The translations under genes were made by a program, and so were the position numbers. From an uncultured Lachnospiraceae bacterium (lineage in GTDB: Bacteria; Bacillota; Clostridia; Lachnospirales; Lachnospiraceae), in the NCBI GenBank assembly GCA_910579285.1, contig CAJTTT010000010.1, forward strand, positions 25,670 to 89,669: a stretch of DNA of 64,000 bases. The letters are read 5' to 3'. Positions 17,499 to 25,993 of the stretch are shown piece by piece. The notes under the pieces were generated by a model. That model did no database searches. It saw only the letters and a program-made list of their open reading frames with translations, and was not told the origin of the DNA. The stretch's first letter is position 1, and every line of letters starts with the position of its first letter.

Positions 17499-18794
17499 TT
17501 ATTTCTTGGGGAAGACCGCCTTTATGCAAAATACCATTTCTTTACATTCCAGTGTATAGCTGCCGTTATATTTGCGGATCACTGAATCCATGCTGGAAAG
17601 CCCGAAACCATGTTGCTTTTCATCCTTTTTACTTGTTTTTACCGAATTGTTTTTGATTTTTATGTTTTCGGGAACCGTATTGGAGAAAATCAGGGTATAA
17701 AAATGCGCATGGTCATTCCCTTTGATTGTGATACAGGGATCGGCGGCGCCTGTTGAACCTTCCAGCGCGTTATCAAGTAAATTTGAAAAAACAGCGCATA
17801 CATCGATGGGGGAGAGATTGGCAAGCCACGCAAAACTGCCTTCACATGTAAGGCGTATGCCGACACTGTCCGCGTACGCCTTTTTGATGGAAATTACAGT
17901 ATCCGCCGCATGGTTTCCCGTGATGCAGAAGCTTTTTGAAAGCATGGGATTCCCGGATAGTTCGCTGATATAGCTTTCCATCTGTGCATATTGTTTCGTA
18001 TTGCACATTTCCTGAATGACCTGCAGGTGATTGCGCAAATCATGTTTCAGAATTTTGATTTCCCGGCGATTAGTCTCTTCTAACTCCAGGCTCTCCAGCT
18101 GCATGGCGATGTAATTTTGTGCGTGAGCAGCATCTCTTTTCTTGTTTGCCCGGTCCCGCGCAATGATGAGATAACTCCAGTATGCAAGAAAAACGGCCAG
18201 CATAGAAAACGCAGCAAATAAATCAAATACGATGCTCAATTCATATTCCAGCGTGTTATTATATACCCCCATGCTCAGCAGCATAAACAGAGCGATGATA
18301 AAAAAGGCAAAAAACCCTGCGACTTCAAGGAATTTCAGCCGCAAATCAATTTTTTTGCGGCGGCATAATATATAGGTCCCTATCAGTAATACGGTAAGGC
18401 TAAGATCGGCGATAAAACCGGGAAGGGTAAGAGAACTGATGCCATAAAGTTCATCGAAGTCGTTTCTTGTGATCAGGGGGATCATAAACATCGGAAATAC
18501 CGCCGTTAACGTATAAAAAAGACAGGCGGGAATGATCATAAAAAGATTGTAAATGCGGCTGCGGCAGCAAAAAAAATCAACAGCCGGAAGTATACCCAAA
18601 ACAGTGATTGTGACAAGATGATCGGCATCTGTTATGAAAACAAAAACGTGAATGACAAGAAAAATAAGAATAATGGATAGTAATTTTCTGGTATGAGAGG
18701 TAAATCCTTTGGCAAAAAATAAGAGATAATAAAATAATATGATCAGTGATGCCATTACATTTGATACAGATATTAAAATATTTTCTGCTGCCAT
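17499..18794 (-). CDS. AgrC-like GHKL sensor histidine kinase
   Basis: 431 residues. The first about 215 residues contain six or so membrane helices with no large extracellular domain, as in AgrC/ComD-type peptide sensors. The phospho-acceptor segment is KILKHDLRNHLQVI (His251), followed by the GHKL ATPase part with FSNLLDNALEGS (N box) and HGFGLSSMDSVIRKY (G box). It is the second gene after the LytTR regulator on the minus strand, 37 bases apart. No agrB/agrD-like peptide genes are seen nearby, so the ligand is unknown. Confidence 0.9.
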   Translation of the reverse strand: MAAENILISVSNVMASLIILFYYLLFFAKGFTSHTRKLLSIILIFLVIHVFVFITDADHLVTITVLGILPAVDFFCCRSRIYNLFMIIPACLFYTLTAVFPMFMIPLITRNDFDELYGISSLTLPGFIADLSLTVLLIGTYILCRRKKIDLRLKFLEVAGFFAFFIIALFMLLSMGVYNNTLEYELSIVFDLFAAFSMLAVFLAYWSYLIIARDRANKKRDAAHAQNYIAMQLESLELEETNRREIKILKHDLRNHLQVIQEMCNTKQYAQMESYISELSGNPMLSKSFCITGNHAADTVISIKKAYADSVGIRLTCEGSFAWLANLSPIDVCAVFSNLLDNALEGSTGAADPCITIKGNDHAHFYTLIFSNTVPENIKIKNNSVKTSKKDEKQHGFGLSSMDSVIRKYNGSYTLECKEMVFCIKAVFPKK

Positions 18795-18831
18795 CTTCGT
18801 TCAGGCCTCCTTTCACAGGCTTGTTATTTCA

Positions 18832-19533
18832 TTATAAAAACGCCTCAAAAGCATCTTTAAATGCGGCTGATTTTCTATAGCTTATGGGAAGCGCAGTCCC
18901 GCAGTCCATCAGCACGGACATATTGCCGCAGCTTACGATGTGCTCCATATTGATATAATATTTTCTGTGGATACGGCAGAAGTTTTTGCCGGTCAGTGTT
19001 TCCTCCAAATGGTGCAGGCTGCTGGCAGTAATAATCGTTTCTTCCCTGCGCGGGGTTTCTTCCGTCCAATAATGGACAAAAGAATATTTGTCTTTCACTT
19101 CAATATAGATCAAAGATTCTGACTTGATGATAACGCTTTCGTGGAAGGATTTGATGATTATTTTTTGCGAAGAAGATGCAATACTCTGCATATCGTCTAA
19201 AACCTTCAATACATCTTCCTTGACAACAGGTTTCAGTAAATATCTGAAGACGCCCGCCTCATAGCCCGACGGGGCGTATTCCACATAGTTTGTTATCATG
19301 CAGAAATATACATTTTCATCCAGCTTTCGGACTGCCCGGCATAGTTCTATTCCGTTCATGGATTTCATCACGATGTCACAGAATACGATATCGTAACGCT
19401 CTCCTTTTTCGTAATCCGCTAACAGACTCTCTGAGTCGGGATAACATTTTGCATTGATATCTTTCATATCAAAGAAAAAACGCCAGATTTTATCTGCCAT
19501 TATCTTTTCATCTTCACAAATTGCAATTTTCAT
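18832..19533 (-). CDS. LytTR-family response regulator (AgrA/VirR-like)
   Basis: 233 residues. The receiver domain has the acidic pocket CEDE (residues 6-9), the phospho-acceptor Asp53 in FCDIVMKSMNG and a conserved Lys in YLLKPV. The C-terminal LytTR DNA-binding domain runs from about residue 135 (SLIYIEVKDKYSFVHY, then FCRIHRKYYINMEHI, and ALPISYRK). It is the first gene of the pair with the GHKL kinase, and reads divergently from the membrane protein gene at 19.7 kb, which is the best nearby candidate target. Start ATG has AAAGGAG upstream. Confidence 0.92.
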   Translation of the reverse strand: MKIAICEDEKIMADKIWRFFFDMKDINAKCYPDSESLLADYEKGERYDIVFCDIVMKSMNGIELCRAVRKLDENVYFCMITNYVEYAPSGYEAGVFRYLLKPVVKEDVLKVLDDMQSIASSSQKIIIKSFHESVIIKSESLIYIEVKDKYSFVHYWTEETPRREETIITASSLHHLEETLTGKNFCRIHRKYYINMEHIVSCGNMSVLMDCGTALPISYRKSAAFKDAFEAFL

Positions 19534-19697
19534 GTCGCTCTCCTTTTGTGTTTTGCGCTTGCGCCGATATTTGGCGCGCCTGCGTAATTTTTCACCTCTA
19601 TTGATGGTGGTATGCTATGCTTTTTTCGGATGAGTCAATTGATTTTAACACAGGAAAGAAAAAATGATAAGTAGTTTTACTTAAGGAGGGGATTTCA

Positions 19698-20615
19698 ATG
19701 AAGGCAAATGATGTTTACAGGGAAACCATCAAATTTGTGTGGATGAAACTTGCTCTGGGAGCGTGCGCCATTCTGTTTTCCGTTGTGCTGGGGCTGCTTT
19801 TATTGGGAATATCGGCATTATCCCAAAACGAAGGCGTGATCACATTATCTCTGATGTTATGGATTGGAGCTTCAGCAGGGGGCGTGGGCGTTACGCAATA
19901 TTACATAGGTTATCTGCTGAAGGCGGGACATATAGCGGTGGTTACCCATCTGGTGAAGACAGGAAGCCTGCCGGAAGACCAGTTTGCATATGGTAAGCAG
20001 GTCGTAAAGGAGAAGTTTGCAACGGCAGCGGCATACTTTGCGGTGGACCGCCTGGTGTCGGGAGCTGTGAGGCAGATTAACAGAACGCTGAATATTGTGG
20101 GTGGTTTTCTGGAAAACATTCCCGGAATGGAGTCTCTGGTTTCCTTTGCCAGAACCTTCATTGACATTGCGCTGGGGAATCTGGATGAATGCTGTATGGC
20201 ATACACCTTTTATCACGCGGATCAGTCGTCCTTTAAGAGCGCGGCTGACGGTGTAGTCATTTATTTTCAGAATTGGAAGACCATTTTAAAGGATGCCCTT
20301 AAGACGGCAGTAATAGTTGTCGTCATTTCAGGCATCGCATGGTTCCTGCTAATGTTTGGTATCGTCGGCATTCTTGGTGTTTTGGGTGTGCCCGGCATAC
20401 TGGGGCTTTTGGCGGCGCTGGTGCTGACGGTAATGATTATGATGATCATTAAATCCTCCGTAATGGACAGCTATATCATGGTATGCATGGTATGTTCCTA
20501 TTTGCAGGTTGCTCCGACTACGGAAATCACGTTTGACTTATATGATAAGCTGTGCAAACTGTCGTCCAAATTTAAGACGCTGCTGCAGAAGGCAGGAGAA
20601 GCTGGGACTATGTAG
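19698..20615 (+). CDS. Multi-pass membrane protein of unknown function
   Basis: 305 residues. Membrane segments are seen near residues 18-40 (LGACAILFSVVLGLLLLGI), 48-70, and in the C-terminal half (VIVVVISGIAWFLLMFGIVG and GLLAALVLTVMIMMII). A soluble amphipathic middle contains DRLVSGAVRQINRTLNIVG and a helix-rich FARTFIDIALGNLDECCMAY. Start ATG has AAGGAGGGG upstream. It is divergent from the LytTR/GHKL pair. I do not recognise the family; it superficially resembles DUF-type membrane proteins with a paired helical core. A strong hairpin terminator follows. Confidence 0.7.
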   Translation: MKANDVYRETIKFVWMKLALGACAILFSVVLGLLLLGISALSQNEGVITLSLMLWIGASAGGVGVTQYYIGYLLKAGHIAVVTHLVKTGSLPEDQFAYGKQVVKEKFATAAAYFAVDRLVSGAVRQINRTLNIVGGFLENIPGMESLVSFARTFIDIALGNLDECCMAYTFYHADQSSFKSAADGVVIYFQNWKTILKDALKTAVIVVVISGIAWFLLMFGIVGILGVLGVPGILGLLAALVLTVMIMMIIKSSVMDSYIMVCMVCSYLQVAPTTEITFDLYDKLCKLSSKFKTLLQKAGEAGTM

Positions 20616-20650
20616 CTGGTACAAATATAAAGAAGGAAATGTTTTTTTGC

Positions 20651-20678
20651 GGGCTGTCCGAAAAGGGATGGCCCTTTT
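20651..20678 (+). terminator. Rho-independent terminator
   Basis: Nine-base stem 20651-20659 with 20666-20674 (two wobble pairs), loop GAAAAG, then TTTT. It closes the membrane protein gene. Confidence 0.7.
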
Positions 20679-20681
20679 GTT

Positions 20682-20711
20682 TTGACAAGTATTTTGATCT
20701 CAGTATATAAT
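20682..20711 (+). promoter_or_regulatory. Consensus promoter of the AlbA_2 gene
   Basis: Perfect TTGACA (20682-20687) and perfect TATAAT (20706-20711), 18 bases apart, about 70 bases before the AlbA_2 gene. Confidence 0.8.
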
Positions 20712-20780
20712 TACGGAATAAGTATAGGTAGATATGTTCTGGAGGGAAGTTATTTATAAATTTATTTTGGGGGATCAGAT

Positions 20781-22307
20781 ATGATGACAGATATTCGGCC
20801 TATTTTTTCTAACAATGAGGAATTGAGAGAGTGGCTGTTGAATGTACATGAAAAATATTGTGTTGAATTAAAGAAGGCGCAGGAACTGCCAAATGCTTTT
20901 TGGGAAACTTACTCTTCGTTTTGCAATACGGCTGGCGGCGTTATTGTGTTAGGTGTTGTAGAAAAACATCCTCAAAATGAAATTCAGGGAGTTGGTAATC
21001 CCACTAAGACAATAACCAGCCTATGGGATCAACTTTCTAATAGAAACAAAGTTAGTTTTAAAAATCTTAAGAATGAGGATGTTACAGAGCATATAATTGA
21101 TGAGAATACAACTATTATTGTAGTTAATGTTAAAGAGGCGCCAGAAGGGGAGAAGCCGGTATATATAAATGACAAGTTGGAAAATACCTGGATTCGTACT
21201 GGTGATGGAGATCGTAAGGCCACGAAAGAGGAAATTGCAGCTTTTTTAAGAAATGCAAAACCAGAACAGGATAATTTAGTATTGGACAATTTCGGCATAG
21301 GAGATTTGGATCCGGATTCGGTTTTGGCTTTTAAAGAGCGGATTCATAAAAGATATCCAAAGCAAAAATATTTAGAAATGACGAATGAGGAATTTATTTC
21401 GGAAATAGGAGCAGGTGCGGTTGACCGGGTTACTGGAACATTTAAAATTAAAAGAGGGACACTATTATTTCTTGGGAGAGTGAATGCGATAAAGGAGGTC
21501 TATCCGCATTATCATGTAGATTATTTTAATCGTAGAGGAAGTAACCCCAGATGGTCTGATAGAGTTACGGATGATGAACCGAACGAATATCAGATGAATT
21601 TATATAATTTCTTCTTTATCGTATATGGGAAACTAAAAATACTGTTAAAAGAAACGTTTGAGCTGGATCAATACCAGTTAAGGATACCGTTTTCTGATTT
21701 TGACGAAACGATAAGGGAGTGTCTGGTTAACTGTTTGGCTCATGCGGATTATGAACAGGGATATCCTTCAACTAAAATAGAAGCTTTTGATGGATGGTTT
21801 CGCTTTGTCAATCCCGGAAAAATGCTTATTTCGAAAAGACAGTTTGTAATGGGTGGTGATTCAAGACCAAGGAATGAAATTATTATGAAGTTGTTTCGAC
21901 TGCTTGGAGTTTCTGAGAGGCAGGGGTTTGGTGGACCGCTTATTTATAAGACGGCAATATCGAATGATTTCAGAAGGCCGGAAATAAATACAGATATTGA
22001 ACATACGGAATTAAAGGTATGGAATATTGATTTGGCAGATTCTTACTCGAATTTAACAGAAGACGAGAAAAAAGTTTTGCGGTATATTGTTAAGAACGGT
22101 GCAGATAGGTCATTGCGTGAGCTGGCCCCGGCACTTGGGCTTACAGAATATAGAATTAGAAAAGCAATCGCGTCTCTGGTAGATGAAAAGCATTTACTAC
22201 AAAAGGCAGGAAGAGGTAAGTCGACAAAATATTTTTTGGAAATGGCAAGTGTGGAGATGCTTACACATTTACAGATGGCGTTGGAGGTATTAAAGAGCTG
22301 TATGTAA
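20781..22307 (+). CDS. AlbA_2-domain ATP-binding/winged-helix protein
   Basis: 508 residues. N-terminal AlbA_2 (Schlafen-like) domain: YCVELKKAQELPNAFWETYS with FCNTAGGVIVLGV. The central part ends in a GHKL-like region (ECLVNCLAHADY, WFRFVNPGKM, RNEIIMKLFRLLGV, ERQGFGGPLI). A C-terminal winged helix (ELAPALGLTEYRIRKAIASL) closes the protein. Such proteins are scattered, often mobile, and thought to bind nucleic acid; exact role unknown. Start is the first of two ATGs, after GGGGGA. The gene is clearly more AT-rich than its neighbours, and is followed by short AT-rich repeats and a gene relic, which suggests acquisition by transfer. Confidence 0.85.
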   Translation: MMTDIRPIFSNNEELREWLLNVHEKYCVELKKAQELPNAFWETYSSFCNTAGGVIVLGVVEKHPQNEIQGVGNPTKTITSLWDQLSNRNKVSFKNLKNEDVTEHIIDENTTIIVVNVKEAPEGEKPVYINDKLENTWIRTGDGDRKATKEEIAAFLRNAKPEQDNLVLDNFGIGDLDPDSVLAFKERIHKRYPKQKYLEMTNEEFISEIGAGAVDRVTGTFKIKRGTLLFLGRVNAIKEVYPHYHVDYFNRRGSNPRWSDRVTDDEPNEYQMNLYNFFFIVYGKLKILLKETFELDQYQLRIPFSDFDETIRECLVNCLAHADYEQGYPSTKIEAFDGWFRFVNPGKMLISKRQFVMGGDSRPRNEIIMKLFRLLGVSERQGFGGPLIYKTAISNDFRRPEINTDIEHTELKVWNIDLADSYSNLTEDEKKVLRYIVKNGADRSLRELAPALGLTEYRIRKAIASLVDEKHLLQKAGRGKSTKYFLEMASVEMLTHLQMALEVLKSCM

Positions 22308-22308
22308 A

Positions 22309-22407
22309 TACGTTTGAGAATCGTATGATTTACGTTAGAAAATTACTAGAAACACTGGTAAATAGAGGATTTTTACGTTTGAAATACGTTCGAAAATGAT
22401 AGAAACT
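22309..22407 (+). repeat. Short imperfect direct repeats, AT-rich
   Basis: Copies beginning TACGTT-N-GA occur at 22309, 22331, 22374 and 22385. The copies at 22331-22353 and 22385-22407 agree over most of 23 bases (TACGTT-N-GAAAAT ... TAGAAAC). They lie between the AlbA_2 gene and the M56 relic. Function unknown. Confidence 0.5.
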
Positions 22408-22426
22408 AGCAAAAAACTGATTTAAG

Positions 22427-22500
22427 GAGTGCTGCATCTGTCATTATATTGACCTGGGGAATGCGCTGACAGATGCACAGCTGCGGGAGATAAAGGATGT
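22427..22500 (+). pseudogene. Relic of an M56/BlaR1-like C-terminus
   Basis: Translating from 22427 gives a short open stretch containing CHYIDLGNALTDAQLREI. This matches the C-terminal CYYIDLGNVLSDEELRKI of the M56 protein ending at 17441 at about 13 of 20 positions. There is no start codon or upstream domain, so it is a fragment of a diverged paralogue. Its end supplies the ribosome site of the next gene. Confidence 0.7.
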
Positions 22501-23162
22501 CATACCCAATGGTGCATTTAAAAGTCGCATATGGGCTGCTTGTGCGGTATGGCGGCGGGTGGATAGAACGACCGGGAGATTTCCTGCTCGGTTCCATTGC
22601 GCCGGACGCGGTGCACTTTCACGACAGATATGATGTATCTTTGAAAGAGAAAAGTCATTTGTGGGAATTTGGACCGCGCTGGGGTATAACGCTCGACAGT
22701 GAGGGATGGCTGGAAGCGATCCGTAGGTTTTGGAAAGAAAATCAAAGTGTCGAAAACAGGGATTTTATGGTGGGCTATTGCACGCATCTTTTGACGGACT
22801 GGGAGAACGACAGATGCATTTGGACGCCGTTTCGGGAGAAAGTGATGCAGGGCATAAATTTTGACGTAGTGTACGGGAAGTATGCGGCGGAAGCTTACGG
22901 CATCGACCAGTGGCTGTATCAGAACGATAAGGAGGCGCAGGAAATCTGGCGGCTTTTGGAGCAGGGAGAGGTATGCGGGGTGGAAGGACATATTCTGAAA
23001 GAGGATCTCGCACGGCAGAAGCAGTCCCTTTTATATGAGCAGTTTACAGGAAAGGCGGCGGTCGATGTGAGCGGGTATCGGTTTTGCACGAAAAAGATTA
23101 TGGAGAACTTTGTGGGAGAGTGTGTGGAGACGATATTCAGGGAGATATTTATCCGCTCATAA
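22497..23162 (+). CDS. Zinc-dependent phospholipase C family protein
   Basis: 221 residues of the PF00882-type fold. Metal-ligand motifs are visible: the N-terminal PMVHLKVAYGLL, GSIAPDAVHFHDRYDV, KSHLWEFG, and the central GYCTHLLTDWEND with a His/Asp pair. There is no signal peptide, so a cytosolic role is likely, in contrast to secreted alpha-toxin-type enzymes. The substrate is unknown. Start ATG lies after GGGAG contributed by the M56 relic. An ABC exporter gene follows 63 bases later. Confidence 0.82.
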   Translation: MSYPMVHLKVAYGLLVRYGGGWIERPGDFLLGSIAPDAVHFHDRYDVSLKEKSHLWEFGPRWGITLDSEGWLEAIRRFWKENQSVENRDFMVGYCTHLLTDWENDRCIWTPFREKVMQGINFDVVYGKYAAEAYGIDQWLYQNDKEAQEIWRLLEQGEVCGVEGHILKEDLARQKQSLLYEQFTGKAAVDVSGYRFCTKKIMENFVGECVETIFREIFIRS

Positions 23163-23225
23163 ATAAAGTATGTTTGCATTTATGATAGCGGTTAATTTTT
23201 ATTATGTATATATGAGGAGCAGAGT

Positions 23226-24998
23226 ATGAACACACAGGAAAACACAAGAACTTACAAATCTGGGGAGCTAATGAAACGGTTTCTCCCCTACTATAAAAAA
23301 TATTGGAAAATTGTGGTGATGGATCTGCTGTGCGCGGGGCTCACAACGATCTGCGAACTGGTGCTTCCGATGATCATCAGGTTTATCACGAATGCGGGAA
23401 TGAATGATCTGACATCATTGACCATATCAGTCATCATGCGTCTGAGTGTGCTGTACCTGTGTCTGCGGATAGTAGATCTGGTGGCGAATTTTTATATGGC
23501 TTACACGGGGCATGTGATGGGCACGCGCATTGAGACAGACATGCGGCGGGACGCTTATGCGCATCTGCAAAAGCTTTCGGACACTTACTATAATAATACC
23601 AAGGTCGGTCAGATCATGGGCCGTATCACCAACGATCTTTTCGATGTGACAGAATTTTCCCACCACTGCCCGGAGGAATTTTTTATTGCGGGGATTAAAG
23701 CTGTGATTTCCTTTATCATTCTTTCGAGGATCAGCCTGGCGTTGACGCTGATTATTTTTATTGTGGTGCCGATTATGGTGGTGACATGTACGGCGATCAA
23801 TCTGCGGATGCGGGAGGCGTTTCGGAAGCAGCGTGTGCAGATTGGCGAACTGAATGCCCGCATTGAGGACAGCCTTCTCGGGCAGAAGGTGGTGAAGGCG
23901 TTCACAAACGAGGAGAAAGAAAAGGAGAAGTTCGAACAGGATAATCAAAACTTTCTTCGCATTAAAAAGGAAACATATAAATTTATGGCGGCGTTCCATA
24001 CTACCACGAGGGCCTTCGATGGTCTGATGTATCTGGTGCTTCTTGTGGCGGGCGGCATTTTTATGGTGGAAGGGAAGATTGCACCGGGTGATCTGGTGGC
24101 TTATGTGATGTATGTGACGACTTTGATTGCAACCATCCGAAGGATTATTGAGTTTGCGGAGCAGTTCCAGAGGGGCATGACGGGAATCGAACGTTTTGTG
24201 CAGATCATGGACAGTGACATCGAGATTTTTGACGAGCCGGATGCGGAGGCATGCGTCAATCCGAAGGGTAACATTTCATTCCGAAACGTCAGCTTCGAGT
24301 ATCCCGATGATCACAATGTGGTGTTCCGTGATTTAACTCTGGAGATTCACCAGGGGGAAAAGATTGCCATTGTCGGGCCGTCCGGCGGCGGAAAGACCAC
24401 GCTGTGCAACTTGATTCCCCGATTTTATGATATTGATCAGGGTGAAATTCTGTTAGACGGGAAAAACATCCATAAGTATACGATCAAGAGCCTGCGGCAG
24501 AATATTGGTATGGTACAGCAGGACGTTTATCTTTTCTCGGGCACAGTCTATGAGAATATTGCCTACGGCAGAGAGAATGCTTCGAGAGAGGAGGTCGTGG
24601 AGGCGGCAAAGCGGGCCGGAGCGCATGAGTTTATCACGGCCTTAAAGGATGGATATGACACTTATGTGGGAGAGCGGGGCGTGAAGCTTTCCGGCGGACA
24701 GAAACAGCGCATCAGCATTGCCAGAGTATTTTTAAAAAATCCGCCGATTTTGATCATGGATGAAGCCACTTCTGCGCTGGATAACGAGAGTGAATTTCAA
24801 GTGGCCAAGTCACTGGAAGCGCTTGCAAGAGGGCGGACGACTATCACCATCGCGCACAGGCTGTCCAGCATCCGCAATTCCGACAGGATTCTGGTGCTGA
24901 CGGAGGAGGGCATTGTGGAAGAGGGAACCCACGAGAGCCTGCTTAAGCGAAACGGCATTTACCACCATTTTTATGTGACGGCGAATGAGCTGAAATAA
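23226..24998 (+). CDS. ABC exporter, fused permease/ATPase
   Basis: 590 residues, the usual half-transporter length. Six membrane helices in the first about 320 residues (VVMDLLCAGLTTICELVLPMII and so on) are followed by the nucleotide-binding domain: Walker A GPSGGGKTT, Q-loop GMVQQDVYLFSG, signature LSGGQKQR, Walker B ILIMDEATSALD and the switch His in ITIAHRLS. It acts as a homo- or heterodimer, exporting lipids, peptides or drugs; substrate not decidable. The response regulator gene follows 11 bases later, so all these genes may be one transcript. Start ATG has GAGGAG upstream. Confidence 0.93.
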   Translation: MNTQENTRTYKSGELMKRFLPYYKKYWKIVVMDLLCAGLTTICELVLPMIIRFITNAGMNDLTSLTISVIMRLSVLYLCLRIVDLVANFYMAYTGHVMGTRIETDMRRDAYAHLQKLSDTYYNNTKVGQIMGRITNDLFDVTEFSHHCPEEFFIAGIKAVISFIILSRISLALTLIIFIVVPIMVVTCTAINLRMREAFRKQRVQIGELNARIEDSLLGQKVVKAFTNEEKEKEKFEQDNQNFLRIKKETYKFMAAFHTTTRAFDGLMYLVLLVAGGIFMVEGKIAPGDLVAYVMYVTTLIATIRRIIEFAEQFQRGMTGIERFVQIMDSDIEIFDEPDAEACVNPKGNISFRNVSFEYPDDHNVVFRDLTLEIHQGEKIAIVGPSGGGKTTLCNLIPRFYDIDQGEILLDGKNIHKYTIKSLRQNIGMVQQDVYLFSGTVYENIAYGRENASREEVVEAAKRAGAHEFITALKDGYDTYVGERGVKLSGGQKQRISIARVFLKNPPILIMDEATSALDNESEFQVAKSLEALARGRTTITIAHRLSSIRNSDRILVLTEEGIVEEGTHESLLKRNGIYHHFYVTANELK

Positions 24999-25009
24999 GG
25001 GAGGACAGC

Positions 25010-25888
25010 ATGGACGCGGACAACATGGAAAAACAACGGGTTTTGATTGTGGAAGATGATCGTCCTCTGGCTGCTGGTCTGTGCCGCGCCCTGCAAAACG
25101 AAAAGACGGAGACGGTGAGCTGCCATACCTTGCAGGAGGCGGAGAAGCTTTTGGGCGGAATCAGGACGGATGCAGAGCCGGGAGGGCGGGGCGGAAAAAC
25201 AGAGCCGGATACACGGCCGGACTTCGATCTTGTGGTGCTGGACGTGAACCTGCCGGATGGAAACGGGTTTGATTTCCTGCAGAAAATGAAGAGAAAATAT
25301 GACATATGCATTGTTATGCTGACGGCAAACGATATGGAGACAGACATTGTGGCGGGGCTTGAGCTGGGCGCGGACGACTATATCACCAAACCTTTCAGCC
25401 TGGCAGTGCTTCGGGCGCGGGTGGCGACTCAGCTTCGCCGGGTGGAGGTTCGGGAAAGAAACGGTGTGCCGGCAGTCGTAGAGAGCATAGCAGGGACAGA
25501 CGCCGGACATATGGCGGCGCACAATGCAGAGAACGGTATGACGGCGGACACCTTGGTACAAGGTTTTATATCGGGTGCAGATGCACTTTCACACGGAGAG
25601 GGCTGGATTACAGATGGCGACTATCGGTTTCATTTTATGAAAATGCTGTTTTATCACGGGCAGGAGCAGATAGAGCTCAGTAAGAGCGAACAGAAACTTC
25701 TTCGTATTCTTGTGGAAAACCGAGGCATTACCTTGACGAGGGAACAGCTTTTTGAGCGTATCTGGTCTGTGGATGCAGAGTTTGTGGATGAGAATACGCT
25801 TTCGGTTACGGTGAAACGTCTGCGGGACAAGCTGGGTGCGCAGGACCGAATCAGGACAGTGTACGGGATTGGGTATCGGTGGGAGTAG
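25010..25888 (+). CDS. OmpR-family response regulator with unusual insertions
   Basis: 292 residues against about 225 for the family. The receiver has acidic residues VEDD (14-17), the phospho-acceptor Asp78 in DLVVLDVNLPDGNGF and the Lys in ITKPFS. A Gly/Arg/Glu-rich insertion of about 20 residues (near 50-70) moves the Asp from its usual position near 52. A second non-conserved stretch of about 60 residues separates the receiver from the winged-helix effector domain (ELSKSEQKLLRILVENRG, then ENTLSVTVKRLRDKLG and VYGIGYRW). Start ATG has GGAGG upstream. It is paired with the kinase downstream. Confidence 0.92.
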   Translation: MDADNMEKQRVLIVEDDRPLAAGLCRALQNEKTETVSCHTLQEAEKLLGGIRTDAEPGGRGGKTEPDTRPDFDLVVLDVNLPDGNGFDFLQKMKRKYDICIVMLTANDMETDIVAGLELGADDYITKPFSLAVLRARVATQLRRVEVRERNGVPAVVESIAGTDAGHMAAHNAENGMTADTLVQGFISGADALSHGEGWITDGDYRFHFMKMLFYHGQEQIELSKSEQKLLRILVENRGITLTREQLFERIWSVDAEFVDENTLSVTVKRLRDKLGAQDRIRTVYGIGYRWE

Positions 25889-25993
25889 AATAGGACAGCA
25901 AGATATTCCATCGAAATGCTGAAGCGCACCGGCGTTCTCGAACATATCGGCCCTACCAAAAAAGGAAAATGGGTTATACATCATGGAAAATAA
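25889..25993 (+). pseudogene. Relic of a winged-helix C-terminus between regulator and kinase
   Basis: Directly after the TAG of the response regulator, and in the same frame, an open stretch of about 34 codons encodes YSIEMLKRTGVLEHIGPTKK and ends GKWVI plus a few residues. This is typical of the C-terminal winged helix of AlbA_2/RecG/Fic-type proteins, not of response regulators. It has no start of its own and overlaps the kinase start by 11 bases. Likely debris of an inserted or recombined gene. Confidence 0.55.

Noticed and set aside
17499..19533. Complete agr quorum-sensing locus.
   Set aside because: No AgrB-like protease or AgrD-like peptide gene could be found beside the pair.
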